A DNA stretch of 64,000 bases from an uncultured Commensalibacter sp. (GCA_946699565.1 CAMPDW010000009.1:1-64000), one strand, 5' to 3'. Shown: positions 50,384 through 60,421, counted from the first letter of the stretch. The notes: a model not told the origin generated them from the letters alone. Translations and numbers: made by a program.

Positions 50384-51649
50384 TTACTGATGAGATGCAT
50401 CACCTTGAAAAATGGTTACAGAAGAACTGTTTCCTGATGGATTTTGATAAGCACTTAAAAAAAATTCATCGATAACCGCATAAGCATGTTCAAAAATCTC
50501 AGACTGAATAGCCTCATATTCTTTCCAAACAACCGTATTGCTAAATCCATAGATTTCTAGAGGTAATAAGCCCGTTCCATCTGGTGCCATTTGACGTACC
50601 ATATATATCATTTGATTAAGAATGCGGGGGTGATTTTGTAAATATAAATCTAAATAAATACGATAAAGACTTAAATTTGTAATAGGTCGATCCGTTGATA
50701 GATAGCTTTTAAAATCAATGTAAATCTTTTGCTGATCCTCATTTTTTATAGCTTTGTCTAAATTTAAAAAAGATTGTAATAAATTACTCTTAAGAATTTT
50801 ATTCTTTTCTTCATCTGTTACATAATGAACAGTTGTAACATCAATATACACAGAACGTTTAATTCGACGCCCACCAGATTCCTGCATTCCTCGCCAATTT
50901 GTAAAGGAATCAGATACTAGAGCATAAGTGGGAATCATCGTTACCGTATTATCAAAATTTCTAACTTTTACTGTTGTTAATCCTATATCCATAACAATTC
51001 CATCCGCACCATATTTAGGCATTTGTATCCAATCATGAACGCGCATCATATTATTTGCTGATAATTGAACTCCAGCGGATAATCCCAATATAGAATCTTT
51101 AAACACTAACATGATAACCGCCGCCATTGCTCCTAAACCACTAATAAGAATAAGGGGTGATTTATCAATTAATACAGAAAGAATAAAAATGCCAAAAAGC
51201 AATGCAGCTAATAATTTGAAACCTTGGAAAATCCCTCCTAAAGGTAATCGTGCCGCAATTTCCAGCTTACTTGCAAATTTTAAAACAATATCCAAAAACG
51301 AGAAAATAGATAAAAGTGTGTAAACTAAAACCCATACTTTTGCGACAATCATTAAAAAAACAAGTGTTTTAACCCCTTGATGAATCCAAAAAGTTGTTTG
51401 TAAAATAACGATCAAACCTTGAACCGTAAATGCCATACGACTGAAAAGCTGATTTTCAGTGACAACCTTACTCCATAATCTAGTACTTTTTTGAGCGAAT
51501 TTTATTAAACGAACCAAAACTAATCGGTGCAAAATGACATGTACTATAACAGCGGTCAGAATAATAATAGAAATAGCCGTTAAAAATAATGTAAATTGAT
51601 TAAATCTAAATCCATGCTGCTGTAAAAAATCAATAATATGTTGCTGCAT
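50384..51649 (-). CDS. MscS-family mechanosensitive channel, YbdG-like
   Basis: 421 residues. Five membrane helices, the last the pore helix with ISGLGAMAAVIMLVFKD, then the MscS beta domain (GIVMDIGLTTVKVRNFDNT) and an insertion before the end typical of the larger YbdG (miniconductance) group. It relieves turgor on osmotic downshock. Convergent with the tonB remains; no operon partner. Confidence 0.88.
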   Translation of the reverse strand: MQQHIIDFLQQHGFRFNQFTLFLTAISIIILTAVIVHVILHRLVLVRLIKFAQKSTRLWSKVVTENQLFSRMAFTVQGLIVILQTTFWIHQGVKTLVFLMIVAKVWVLVYTLLSIFSFLDIVLKFASKLEIAARLPLGGIFQGFKLLAALLFGIFILSVLIDKSPLILISGLGAMAAVIMLVFKDSILGLSAGVQLSANNMMRVHDWIQMPKYGADGIVMDIGLTTVKVRNFDNTVTMIPTYALVSDSFTNWRGMQESGGRRIKRSVYIDVTTVHYVTDEEKNKILKSNLLQSFLNLDKAIKNEDQQKIYIDFKSYLSTDRPITNLSLYRIYLDLYLQNHPRILNQMIYMVRQMAPDGTGLLPLEIYGFSNTVVWKEYEAIQSEIFEHAYAVIDEFFLSAYQNPSGNSSSVTIFQGDASHQ

Positions 51650-51790
51650 ATAAACCTCTTAATATTTATTCCGCAAATTTTACTGCTTTAAAATAATGTT
51701 TTTATAATCAAAACTAAACTTACAAATTATAGGCTTATTCATACATAAGCAGCTAAATTTTCATATTTTTTTGTTTTATTAATTTGTAAA

Positions 51791-53500
51791 TTATCCATCC
51801 CAAATCAATTTTCGCCATTTACAAACACTATTAATAAAGGCTATTTGACTGCTTGCATTTATATCCGTTTTTCTAATAACCTGTTCTGTCACAATTCCTT
51901 GACTAATCAAATATTGACGCATTGTTCCTTTTAATAGTCCTGAAGCTATTGGCGGCGTAATCCAACACCCATCCTTAAATAAAAGCATATTACCGTTAAC
52001 AAATTCAGTAACTTCATCCTTTTCATTAAATAATAGATACTCATTATTCAAAGATACAGACGGGTAGCAATCTCTTGTTGTCGTTTTATGATATAAAAAG
52101 ACATTTTCTGATTTTACAGGATTACAAGCCCATGTTGCTGTTAAATCAAGATGCAAAGGCTGAATTCTATGAATTTCCGATTCAATATTACCTTTTTGAT
52201 CAAGAAGTATTCTTACTTTCCATCGCCCTTTGGGATTATGATCTGCTAAATCTTTTAATTGCTCCATTAATCTTGATGAAACAAAATTAAAATCAAAATA
52301 TTCAGAAGATTCTTTTAATCGCTTTATATGCAAAGGTAAAAGAAAATAATCCCCCTCTTCCAGAAGGATTGATTCAAATAAATGTTCTGGAATTTTACAA
52401 TCATAAAGAACCTGAATTTTATGGATAACTTCTTGATATTCATCCTGAGAAGTTGAATCCCATGTGATTCCTCCACCTACTCCATAAACTGCTTGATCAC
52501 CATTAATAATCATTGTTCGAATAGGAACAGAAAAAATAGCTTCCTGTTGCGGCGTTATCATTCCAAGAGCACCACAGTATATCTCTCGAGGTTGTTTCTC
52601 AAGCTGTCGAATAATTTTCATCGTATTAATCTTTGGTGCCCCAGTAATGGAACCACAGGGAAATAACGCCTTGAGAACATCGCTATATGTAGTTTTTTCT
52701 TTCAATCGAGCAGTTATTTCCGATGTTAACTGCCAAACGGTAGGATATTTTTCTTCATCAAAAAGAGATGAAACTCTAACCGTACCTTGTTGTGCAATCT
52801 TTCCCAAATCATTTCGTAGCAAATCAACAATCATCAAATTTTCAGCACAATTTTTTTCATTTTTTAAAAATTCATACTTTTGATAATCACCTTCTAAAGT
52901 TAATCCCCTAGGTGCAGTACCTTTCATTGGTTTTGTTGTAATGTGCCGGTTTTGAATTTTAAAAAACAACTCTGGGGATACTGAAAGAATCTTGAAAGAA
53001 CCAATATCTAAATACGCACTATAGTTTGACCGTTGAGCTTGAAGCATATGGAAATAAAATTTATAAGAATCACCTCTAAACTGACTTTTCATCCGTAAAG
53101 TATAATTTACCTGATATGTATCGCCCATAGAAATATAATGCTTAATTACTGCAATTGCATGCTGATATTCCGACCATGAACAATCAGCTTGCCAGTCCAA
53201 CGATTCAAAACCAATTTTTTCTGAATCTTTAATTTTTTTTTCTGATACAGGTTCCTTAAATATTCCAAACCATATTAAAGGCATTCTGCCTATAGGATGA
53301 GTAACCAAGTAGGACTGAAAAGCAGAGGCTGCTTCGTAACTTACGAATCCAGCGGCATAATATCCTCTCTTTACCCATTCCTCAACTTCATAAAGACAAT
53401 TCAAAACGTCATCTAACTGATACGTTTGTATAATTTTATAAGCATTTTCAAAACAATAAGAAAAGCCTAAAAAATCATAGTGTAATTTCATTAAAACCAT
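51791..53500 (-). CDS. pabB: Aminodeoxychorismate synthase component I fused to lyase
   Basis: Fusion of PabB (about residues 1-370) and a PabC-like class IV aminotransferase fold (about 375-569), for 4-aminobenzoate in folate synthesis. PabB motifs include VSPELFFKI, TKPMKGTAPRG and FPCGSITGAPK; the C-terminal part has the lyase-like LLEEGDYFLLPLHIKRL, with the conserved Glu/Leu-rich start, and GLLKGTMRQYL. The start is uncertain: ATG 53500 or 53488; neither has a clear ribosome binding site, and a TTG lies just upstream. Fused pabBC is common in acetic acid bacteria. Confidence 0.88.
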   Translation of the reverse strand: MVLMKLHYDFLGFSYCFENAYKIIQTYQLDDVLNCLYEVEEWVKRGYYAAGFVSYEAASAFQSYLVTHPIGRMPLIWFGIFKEPVSEKKIKDSEKIGFESLDWQADCSWSEYQHAIAVIKHYISMGDTYQVNYTLRMKSQFRGDSYKFYFHMLQAQRSNYSAYLDIGSFKILSVSPELFFKIQNRHITTKPMKGTAPRGLTLEGDYQKYEFLKNEKNCAENLMIVDLLRNDLGKIAQQGTVRVSSLFDEEKYPTVWQLTSEITARLKEKTTYSDVLKALFPCGSITGAPKINTMKIIRQLEKQPREIYCGALGMITPQQEAIFSVPIRTMIINGDQAVYGVGGGITWDSTSQDEYQEVIHKIQVLYDCKIPEHLFESILLEEGDYFLLPLHIKRLKESSEYFDFNFVSSRLMEQLKDLADHNPKGRWKVRILLDQKGNIESEIHRIQPLHLDLTATWACNPVKSENVFLYHKTTTRDCYPSVSLNNEYLLFNEKDEVTEFVNGNMLLFKDGCWITPPIASGLLKGTMRQYLISQGIVTEQVIRKTDINASSQIAFINSVCKWRKLIWDG

Positions 53501-53627
53501 CAATTATACAAAAAATTAAAAACAAAACTACATGAACATGTAGAAATCATTTATAAAATGATAAAATTGTAAATAGGAAAAACCAATCAATATTAAAGGG
53601 TAAAAAAAATCGGACTAACTAACCTAA

Positions 53628-54878
53628 TTATTGAAAACGAATAAGCATATGGTTTTTACGCCCTGAAGAAAGTTTAATAATCCCATCTTTTAAATAATCA
53701 ATGTTGATAATTTGGCTTTCATCCGCAAGTTTTTCATCATTTATTCTTGCACCACCCCCACGAATTAACCGTCGGGCTTCAGCATTACTATTAACTAATT
53801 TGCTAAGAACAAATAAACGAAATGCTGGAAGATCAGATTGTAATTCCTGTATAGGTAAAGTGATTTTTGGCAGACCTTCGTGAACTAATTTACCTTTTTC
53901 AAATATATCCTGTGCAGCTTTCTTAGCTACTTCTGCTGCAGAACGACCATGACAAATTGTTGTAACTTCGGTTGCTAATATTTTTTTAGCTTCATTAATT
54001 TCAGCACCTTGTAAAGCGGCAAGACGTTTACATTCTTCAATTGAGAGATCAGTAAAAAGCTTCAGAAAACGACCAACGTCTTGATCTTCTGTATTACGCC
54101 AAAATTGCCAAAAATCAAATATAGAATATTTATCAGCATTAAGCCACACAGCCCCTTTGGCTGTTTTTCCCATTTTTGCACCAGAGCTCGTGGTTAATAA
54201 AGGTGCTGTCATCCCAAAAACCTGTTTACCTTCCATTCGACGAACGAGCTCAACACCAGAAACAATATTACCCCATTGATCCGCCCCCCCCATCTGTAAA
54301 ACTGTCCCATAACGACGATTAAGTTCCCGAAAGTCATAAGATTGTAGAATTGAATAATTAAATTCCAAAAAAGATAAGCCTTGCTCACGCTCTAGACGTG
54401 TTTTAACGCTATCAAAAGATAACATACGATTGATAGAAAAATGAATACCAACATCTCTTAATAACTCGATATAGGAAAGTTTCTTTAACCAGTCAGCATT
54501 ATCAACTGTAAATGTCTTATTTTCGTCCAAACCAAGCTGTAAAATCTGATGTATATTTTTGCTAATTCCCGCCAGATTACGATCAATAATTTCTTGACTC
54601 ATCAAACTGCGTGCTTCCTCACGAAAAGAAGGATCACCAATTTGAGCTGTTCCGCCACCCAATAAGGCAATAGGTTGATGACCATGTTTTTGTAATAAAC
54701 GCAGCAACATAAGCTGAACAAGAGAACCAACATGCAAACTATCCGCAGTTGGATCAAAACCTACATATCCTGAGATATAGCCCTTTGCCATTAATTCATC
54801 TAGATTTTCCAGATCCGTTGTCTGAAAAATAAATCCCCGTGCCTGGGCTTCTTGTATAAATGAACTTTTAGGAGTCAT
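53628..54878 (-). CDS. tyrS: Tyrosyl-tRNA synthetase
   Basis: Class I synthetase charging tRNA-Tyr. 416 residues. The HIGH-type motif is LHVGSLVQ, following YVGFDPTADS; the KMSKS-type motif is KMGKTAKG, as in many TyrS. A C-terminal S4 RNA-binding domain (SNAEARRLIRGGGARINDEK) completes the protein. Monocistronic, flanked by AT-rich gaps. Confidence 0.97.
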   Translation of the reverse strand: MTPKSSFIQEAQARGFIFQTTDLENLDELMAKGYISGYVGFDPTADSLHVGSLVQLMLLRLLQKHGHQPIALLGGGTAQIGDPSFREEARSLMSQEIIDRNLAGISKNIHQILQLGLDENKTFTVDNADWLKKLSYIELLRDVGIHFSINRMLSFDSVKTRLEREQGLSFLEFNYSILQSYDFRELNRRYGTVLQMGGADQWGNIVSGVELVRRMEGKQVFGMTAPLLTTSSGAKMGKTAKGAVWLNADKYSIFDFWQFWRNTEDQDVGRFLKLFTDLSIEECKRLAALQGAEINEAKKILATEVTTICHGRSAAEVAKKAAQDIFEKGKLVHEGLPKITLPIQELQSDLPAFRLFVLSKLVNSNAEARRLIRGGGARINDEKLADESQIINIDYLKDGIIKLSSGRKNHMLIRFQ

Positions 54879-55011
54879 AATAATATCTCAAAATCAGCTT
54901 CATTAAAAAATAAAAAAGGTTAGCTTTAACGATTAAGTTAAATTTACCTATGTATCACGATTTTATACAAAATTAAAGGACGTACCATAACGATACATTA
55001 AAATAAATAAG

Positions 55012-55488
55012 TTACGAAGACGGTAAATTAATAGGAGATGCATAACCATAATAAGGATCTTTAATTTTAACCTTTTGTTGCGATTGACGAGAATGTTCCA
55101 AATCTAAAATAGTAGAAGGCGGCGTAACATAATGATTTGGCGATCCGCTTGTATATTCACGCATCGTTGATTGGTCATCGGTCAGAGCAGGATGTTCAGA
55201 ACTAGTGTAGATACCCCCTTCCTCTGTGTAAGGATCAGGATGTGTATGCCATCCTTTCTGACGCAGAGGATTAGTCATTCCATGTTTTGATGGATATAAA
55301 TGTGCTTTTTTATGATATCGCGATAAAGTACCTGTTTCAGGGCTTTGTGTTTTTTTCGATTGATGGATATTCCATTCCTCATCTGGCGTTTCTTTAATTG
55401 TAGCCGTGGATTGTGCATAAAGGGCATGAATGGATAAACCATACAAACATAATCCTATACCCAATAAACAAGACCAATATTTTTGCAT
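55012..55488 (-). CDS. Secreted protein of unknown function
   Basis: 158 residues with a signal peptide (cut expected after ALYA, near residue 25). The mature part is polar, rich in His, Tyr, Ser, Pro and Thr (RYHKKAHLYPSKHG, PNHYVTPPST), with no membrane segment or lipobox and little predicted structure. I do not recognise a family. About 130 bases after it in the reading direction lies the tyrS start, with a gap that argues against tight coupling. Confidence 0.7.
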   Translation of the reverse strand: MQKYWSCLLGIGLCLYGLSIHALYAQSTATIKETPDEEWNIHQSKKTQSPETGTLSRYHKKAHLYPSKHGMTNPLRQKGWHTHPDPYTEEGGIYTSSEHPALTDDQSTMREYTSGSPNHYVTPPSTILDLEHSRQSQQKVKIKDPYYGYASPINLPSS

Positions 55489-55873
55489 ATTTATTCATAT
55501 CCTCTAATCAACAAATAGGATTATATTCTTACTTTTTAAATAGAATGAATATCTTTTTCAATAAATTGATATAATTTTACGTTCAACCAATCAATTTTAT
55601 ACTAATTTTTTTTACTTTCTAAAAATTATTAGAAAAATAAAATTATTTATTAAACATATAATTTATAAATTTAAAGTGTATAAAATGTTACTTTATCGAT
55701 TTCATAAATTTTTATTTCAGTATTATTATTAAACTGTTTACTATTTTCTTATATTATAATACTGAAAAAGGAAATATATAACAATTCTAGTGCCTATAAA
55801 GGTCGAATAGATCCCCATTATCCTGGAACAGCATTACCTTTTTTTAAAATAAATTTTATCTTAAAGTGAGAAT
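55489..55873. other. AT-rich divergent gap
   Basis: 385 bases between two divergent secreted-protein genes. A short readable stretch (YKGRIDPHYPGTALPF, about 55790-55850) has no start codon and no family I recognise; perhaps a remnant. Confidence 0.4.
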
Positions 55874-56368
55874 ATGATGATACATAAAAATAATAAATTT
55901 TTTTTAATTTTTTCTACATTATTAGGATTAATGTTAACAAATCCTAGTTTTGCGCAAACTTCTAGAGAATTAAGTGCAGCTCCATCCCAAACATCCAACC
56001 AAGAAAGTTCCATTCACGATAATTTAAATGCATTAAAAGCATATGTTCATGAAAAAAATCCAAACCTTGACCAAGATATTAATAATCTTGAAAATCAACT
56101 TCATGATAAAAATAGTAATTTGCATAAAGATCTGGAGCAACTTAAAGAATATGCAAATAATAAAAAAAAGGATCTTACCAAAGAAATTGAATATTTAAAA
56201 ACTCAAGTCAAAGATAAAAATAGTAATCTTTATAAAAAATTGAACCGCTTAGAAATCAAGGTCAAGGACAAAAATAGCGATATCTATCAAGAATTACAAA
56301 AATTAAAAGATTTAATCCAAAACCAACAATCTGCTCAACCTAATACTCCAACCCCTTTAAATAAATAA
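55874..56368 (+). CDS. Secreted protein with five 18-residue helical repeats
   Basis: 164 residues; a signal peptide is cut after NPSFA (residue 27). Residues 59-148 consist of five consecutive 18-residue units, for example HDKNSNLHKDLEQLKEYA and KDKNSNLYKKLNRLEIKV. Each has a K-N-S-N-L start and leucines spaced for an amphipathic helix. Eighteen residues equal five helical turns, so the same face repeats exactly, pointing to a rod or coiled coil in the periplasm or outside. The C-terminus is a short Gln/Pro tail. No family recognised. Two adjacent ATGs at the start; either is possible. Ends at a perfect terminator. Confidence 0.8.
   Translation: MMIHKNNKFFLIFSTLLGLMLTNPSFAQTSRELSAAPSQTSNQESSIHDNLNALKAYVHEKNPNLDQDINNLENQLHDKNSNLHKDLEQLKEYANNKKKDLTKEIEYLKTQVKDKNSNLYKKLNRLEIKVKDKNSDIYQELQKLKDLIQNQQSAQPNTPTPLNK
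56048..56317 (+). repeat. Five in-frame 54-bp repeats
   Basis: Coding repeats of the 164-residue protein; units begin at 56048, 56102, 56156, 56210 and 56264. Units 2, 4 and 5 share GATAAAAATAG near their start. The third is the most diverged. Confidence 0.85.
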
Positions 56369-56682
56369 TAAATTTTTATAAAAACTGGATAAAGATAAAC
56401 TTTTCCAGTTTTTATAAAAATTTAAACACTTAATTATAAAATATTTTAAGAAATTCAATTTGTTGACCTTGAATAAAATTACACTTTATTAACTAATATT
56501 AAGAATAAAATGTATTGAACCTATAACGAATAAATTATAAAATAATTTTAGTCTTAAATAATGTAATATAAAATATTCTATTAAATAAGATCATCAATAC
56601 TCAATTTAATACTAACCTAAATATATATCTTATTTACTATTATTTTATTTTATATTTCTCAAATTTCTTTAGGAGATACTTA
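56369..56682. other. Gap with terminator before SDR gene
   Basis: 314 bases: a terminator at 56370-56423 and an AT-rich leader; the SDR ribosome binding site TTAGGAGA ends near 56676. No gene seen. Confidence 0.55.
56370..56423 (+). terminator. Terminator of the 18-residue-repeat gene
   Basis: Perfect 20-bp stem (56370-56389 with 56404-56423), beginning just after the stop codon. Confidence 0.85.
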
Positions 56683-57726
56683 ATGTCTAAAAAAGAAAAA
56701 CCTGAGAATAAAGAAACTTCTCCCATATTTTATCCAAATTCTCGCCGTCATGTCCTTACGGGCATGGCTATTGGTGCTGCAGCTTTAGCAGCAAATAGGA
56801 GTATATATGCTATGCCTGAACATACTAGAAATAAATCTGTCCCTCCATTAAAAGATCCAAAGGAAATGTACCATTCTCCACCTTTTATAAAACAACCTCA
56901 GCCCTGGCCTGGTTTACAATCGAAAATGCAACCTGTCCCAGATTGTGGGGAAAAAACATATCAGGGAAGTGGGCGTTTAAAAGATCGTCACGCACTAGTT
57001 ACAGGTGGTGATTCCGGCATAGGTCGTGCTGCAGCAATTGCTTTCGCACGAGAAGGAGCAGATGTTGCCATCAATTACCTTCCACAAGAAGAATTTGATG
57101 CAAAAGAAGTTATAGATCTTATCGAAAAAACTGGACATAAGGCAATCGCACTACCTGGCGATATTCGAAATGAAGAATTCTGTAAAACACTTGTTTCTGA
57201 TGCTGTTACAAAATTAGGTAGTCTTGATATCTTAGCCCATGTGGCTGGTCGTCAAAAATATCATGAACAATTGACTGACATCACCACTGAAGAATTTGAT
57301 TGGACAATGAAAACAAATATTTATGCTCTTTTTTGGATTACAAAAGCGGCTATTCCTTATCTTCCTTCAGGAAGTTCAATTATAACAACATCTTCCTTGG
57401 TTTCTTATATGCCACCAGAAATTCTGGTTGATTATGGAATGAGTAAAGCTGCGATTAGTAACTTTACTAAATCAATGGCAAAACAACTTATGCCTAAAGG
57501 AATTCGTATCAATTGTGTTGATCCAGGCCCTTTCTGGACACCTTTACAAATTTGTGGAGCACAACCTCAATCAGCAATTGAAAAATTTGGAGGAGAAACA
57601 CCTTATAAACGTCCAGGTCAACCTGCAGAAATCGCACCGCTTTATGTTACCCTTGCTTCAACTGAATCTTCATATGTAACAGGACAAAGCTGGGGCATTG
57701 TTGGTGGAACAGGTCAGCCAGGATAA
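56683..57726 (+). CDS. SDR-family oxidoreductase with Tat-like leader
   Basis: 347 residues. The catalytic domain starts near residue 100: cofactor loop TGGDSGIGRAAA (classical Rossmann glycine motif), catalytic Ser in TTSSLVSY and YGMSK with Tyr/Lys. It resembles YghA-type dehydrogenases. The first 45 residues (NSRRHVLTGMAIGAAALAA) look like a twin-arginine signal, which would send a folded, cofactor-loaded enzyme to the periplasm, as known for some oxidoreductases of related bacteria. Substrate unknown. Own RBS and terminator. Confidence 0.85.
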   Translation: MSKKEKPENKETSPIFYPNSRRHVLTGMAIGAAALAANRSIYAMPEHTRNKSVPPLKDPKEMYHSPPFIKQPQPWPGLQSKMQPVPDCGEKTYQGSGRLKDRHALVTGGDSGIGRAAAIAFAREGADVAINYLPQEEFDAKEVIDLIEKTGHKAIALPGDIRNEEFCKTLVSDAVTKLGSLDILAHVAGRQKYHEQLTDITTEEFDWTMKTNIYALFWITKAAIPYLPSGSSIITTSSLVSYMPPEILVDYGMSKAAISNFTKSMAKQLMPKGIRINCVDPGPFWTPLQICGAQPQSAIEKFGGETPYKRPGQPAEIAPLYVTLASTESSYVTGQSWGIVGGTGQPG

Positions 57727-58100
57727 ATAGATTTGTGATTCTTTCTTTACTTTTAAACTATTATATACAGATTTGGTTCATAAAATTACGTTTTATGAAC
57801 CTTTTTCTATAATGCAATATATTACTTAACGCCATAAATAGACGATTTTTATCTTCATACACCCACCTTACAACCTTTTATGTTAAGGAGGTAAAACAAA
57901 AAATGTTATCAACATATTAAAATTAATTAATAAATATAATATAATTTATTGATGTTTCTCCTTCTGATGAAACGTTATCTAAATTAGATAAATTTGGCCA
58001 AAACTTTTATCTAAAGCTTCAGAAGCTTATGTTTTGTAAATTATTTTTAATAATTTTAGAAAAAGAATGATAAACTAGTGAACATGTTATCCAAAGGAAA
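57727..58100. other. Gap with remnants before the AKR pseudogene
   Basis: 374 bases: the SDR terminator, then a strong AAGGAGGT near 57890 followed by ATG and a frame of only five codons, and a readable stretch DVSPSDETLSKLDKFGQNF without a start. Probably decayed coding sequence of unknown origin. Confidence 0.45.
57775..57806 (+). terminator. Terminator of the SDR gene
   Basis: Perfect 11-bp stem GGTTCATAAAA with TTTTATGAACC (57775-57785, 57791-57801), then T5. Confidence 0.92.
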
Positions 58101-59185
58101 GTAAAAGTTACTTTTTTAAATCATAGATCATTTATACAAACAGGATTAGCTATTCTATTAACATTGAATATTAATAATGTTTATGCTCAAAGAAAAAATA
58201 AGATATCAAAACTAAACCTTTGCGAAAAATAAATGCTAATCATATTTTATCTAAGCGAAAATTAGGCTCTTTAAGAACTTCAGTTATTGATTTAGACTGT
58301 TTACCTATGGTAAAATATTACGAAAGTAATCCAAGAAATCGTAAAGCAATAATATCTTTGAATACGCGCAGTTATTGAAAATAATATTACCCTTTTCGAT
58401 ACTGTAAAAGTTTATAGACCATATATCAATGAGCAATATATTGGAGAGCTATTGACTTTTTTTGGTGTTCAAATTATAATTGTAATAAAATTTGGTTTTG
58501 GTGTTAAAAAACAAACCTACTGCTTTAAATAATAGGCCTAATCATAATTCATAGAGCTATAGAAGATTTGTTAAAATAACTGTGTACTGATTATACTGTT
58601 ATACTGATCACTAAATACAGATTGAATAAGTTCCTTACATATAATGTAGGCACTTATCAAAGAATATAAAGTTTGCAATTGGAGTCTTTCAGAAGTGAAT
58701 GAAACAACTATTCGATGTGCCTATAAAATTCTTCCTCATACTGCAATGCAAAGTGGATATGCAATCTGATAGCGTAAAGAATAAAAAACTAATATTCCCC
58801 TATATTGAAAGAGCTTAGAATTGGTTTTGTTCCTTATTGTCTTCTCGCCGTAGTTATTTTGACATCGTTATTAATTCAAATCAACGTTTTGATAAAATAG
58901 ATTACCCCTATAACTTACCCCGTTTTACCCCAGAAACTCTTATAAATAATCAATCATTAATTCAGGATTAGGCTAGAAAAAAAATACAACAGTAGCTCAA
59001 TTACTCTTATCTTAACTATCAGCACAAGAAGAATGAATTGCTCCTATACCAAAAACAACACAATATCCACATCTTATAGAAAATTTTGGTAATTTCTATG
59101 TTAAGTTCTTAATGAATTAAATACATCTTTATCAAAAATTCAAATTTTTAGCGACAAAACTGATCCCTTACAAAAAGTCAATTGA
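58101..59185 (+). pseudogene. Heavily decayed aldo/keto reductase
   Basis: Fragments in shifting frames align in order with an aldo/keto reductase: a signal-like start (FIQTGLAILLTLNINNVYAQ), RKLGSLRTSVIDLDC, IENNITLFDTVKVYRPYINE (normally FDTAEVYGPY with the catalytic Asp and Tyr), IKFGFG, then LKELRIGFVPYC, NLPRFTPETL and LNELNTSLSKIQIFSDKTDP near the end. More than ten stops or shifts. The catalytic domain is spread over about 1 kb, so mostly point decay and few large deletions. A leader on an AKR, next to a Tat-type SDR, hints at a former periplasmic redox pair. Confidence 0.82.
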
Positions 59186-59423
59186 ATAAAACACAGGGAT
59201 AAAGTTTCTTTCCTCAACAGCCTTTTAGGGTGATTTTATAAGAATTTTAAATAAAACTTATCCACAAAAATGTAAGTAAGGCTGTTTTTAAATGATATAT
59301 AAATATCTTAAAAACTATTTTTTATAATTATTTATCGTAAATAACCCAACGTATTTTATAACCTACCCTTCAAACATCATTTCTTTGGGTTTAATAACTA
59401 AATTTTTATATAAAAACCTAGCT

Positions 59424-60269
59424 TTAATGTAATTTCAATTTACCAAAATAATTTGCTCGAACAATCGCCATTTTATCATTAAATCCACGTTTTTTGGGTA
59501 AAAAATCCCAACAGTTGGAAGATTTTAAATCTCGTTGAGCTAAAAAAGCAGGTAAAATTAAAGATTTATATTGACGATCAATTCCATTATTCAATTTATT
59601 CTTGTAAAAATAATCAACTGCTTTTTCTTTAAGCATTTTTCTTATTTCACTAAGTGACGATGATGTAAAATCAATACCCTGTTCTGAACGCCGTCCATCA
59701 AACTGATTATATATTTCAATCGGCAATGGAAATCGTCCTTTTCTTAGAATACCAGGTAAATTTTTTGCTATATAAACAATTTCATAAGCGATACCTAAAG
59801 AAATAATTAAATCAACCTGTTCAGTTTTTTTTACCCTCAAAATGGTAGCCATGATCTTTTGAATTTGTCCAGCTGTTCTATTCATAAGTGAATGCCAATG
59901 ATTCCAATCTTTTATTCCATCCAACTCTTCTTCTCGAGCTTTAATAAGCGTTAAAAGTGAGTCTTCACTCAAAAAGTTATGCTTTAAAGAATCTTTTAAG
60001 TAAGGCTCAATTTCATGAGCCCGATCAGGTCGACCAGCCAATAAATCCCTCCACCATTGTAAACGGATATAACCTGCCATTGGTCCCGCAACATTCCAAG
60101 AAGAAGATAAAGTAACAGCACGTGTTATTTCGTTATAGAAAGCCAATAACCGAAAATAATGTTCTCGATAGCTAGGTGCTATAAATAATGCACAGAAAAA
60201 ACGATCAGGATCGGTATTTCTTACATAATGTCCACAAAAAGAGAGCAATTTAGAATTTTCTTTAATCAT
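59424..60269 (-). CDS. Squalene/phytoene synthase-like protein (NDUFAF6 type)
   Basis: 281 residues of the isoprenoid synthase fold. The aspartate-rich substrate motifs of true squalene or phytoene synthases are not kept (FYNEITRAV where DDxxD-type residues would be), while RLQWWRDLL is, as in the alphaproteobacterial and mitochondrial NDUFAF6 group linked to complex I assembly. So it is probably not a terpene enzyme. In relatives it is often found near yajC-secD-secF; here sodB separates it from yajC and secDF are absent. Confidence 0.78.
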   Translation of the reverse strand: MIKENSKLLSFCGHYVRNTDPDRFFCALFIAPSYREHYFRLLAFYNEITRAVTLSSSWNVAGPMAGYIRLQWWRDLLAGRPDRAHEIEPYLKDSLKHNFLSEDSLLTLIKAREEELDGIKDWNHWHSLMNRTAGQIQKIMATILRVKKTEQVDLIISLGIAYEIVYIAKNLPGILRKGRFPLPIEIYNQFDGRRSEQGIDFTSSSLSEIRKMLKEKAVDYFYKNKLNNGIDRQYKSLILPAFLAQRDLKSSNCWDFLPKKRGFNDKMAIVRANYFGKLKLH

Positions 60270-60349
60270 ATTTAAAAGATATATATACTTTTACTTAAGG
60301 GATAAAATAAAAATTATCATTTAATCTCTATAAAATTCTGCTTATTATC

Positions 60350-60386
60350 TATATAAGAGAATCAAGAACTAAAATAGTCTTATATA
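60350..60386. promoter_or_regulatory. Inverted repeat in sodB promoter region
   Basis: TATATAAGA (60350-60358) and TCTTATATA (60378-60386), separated by 19 bases, 36 bases before the sodB start. Possible regulatory site; the bound factor is unknown. Confidence 0.35.
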
Positions 60387-60421
60387 ATTTTTTTAAATTT
60401 TTACAATATATCGAGGAACAC

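Noticed and set aside
59258..59266. Perfect DnaA box TTATCCACA, with another at 63113-63121
   Set aside because: Single copies 4 kb apart, the second inside a gene; no cluster and no origin-like gene context.
59218..59290. AACAGCCTT...AAGGCTGTT inverted repeat as a mobile-element end
   Set aside because: Only 9 bp with a 50-base interior and no transposase; more likely an old terminator or chance.
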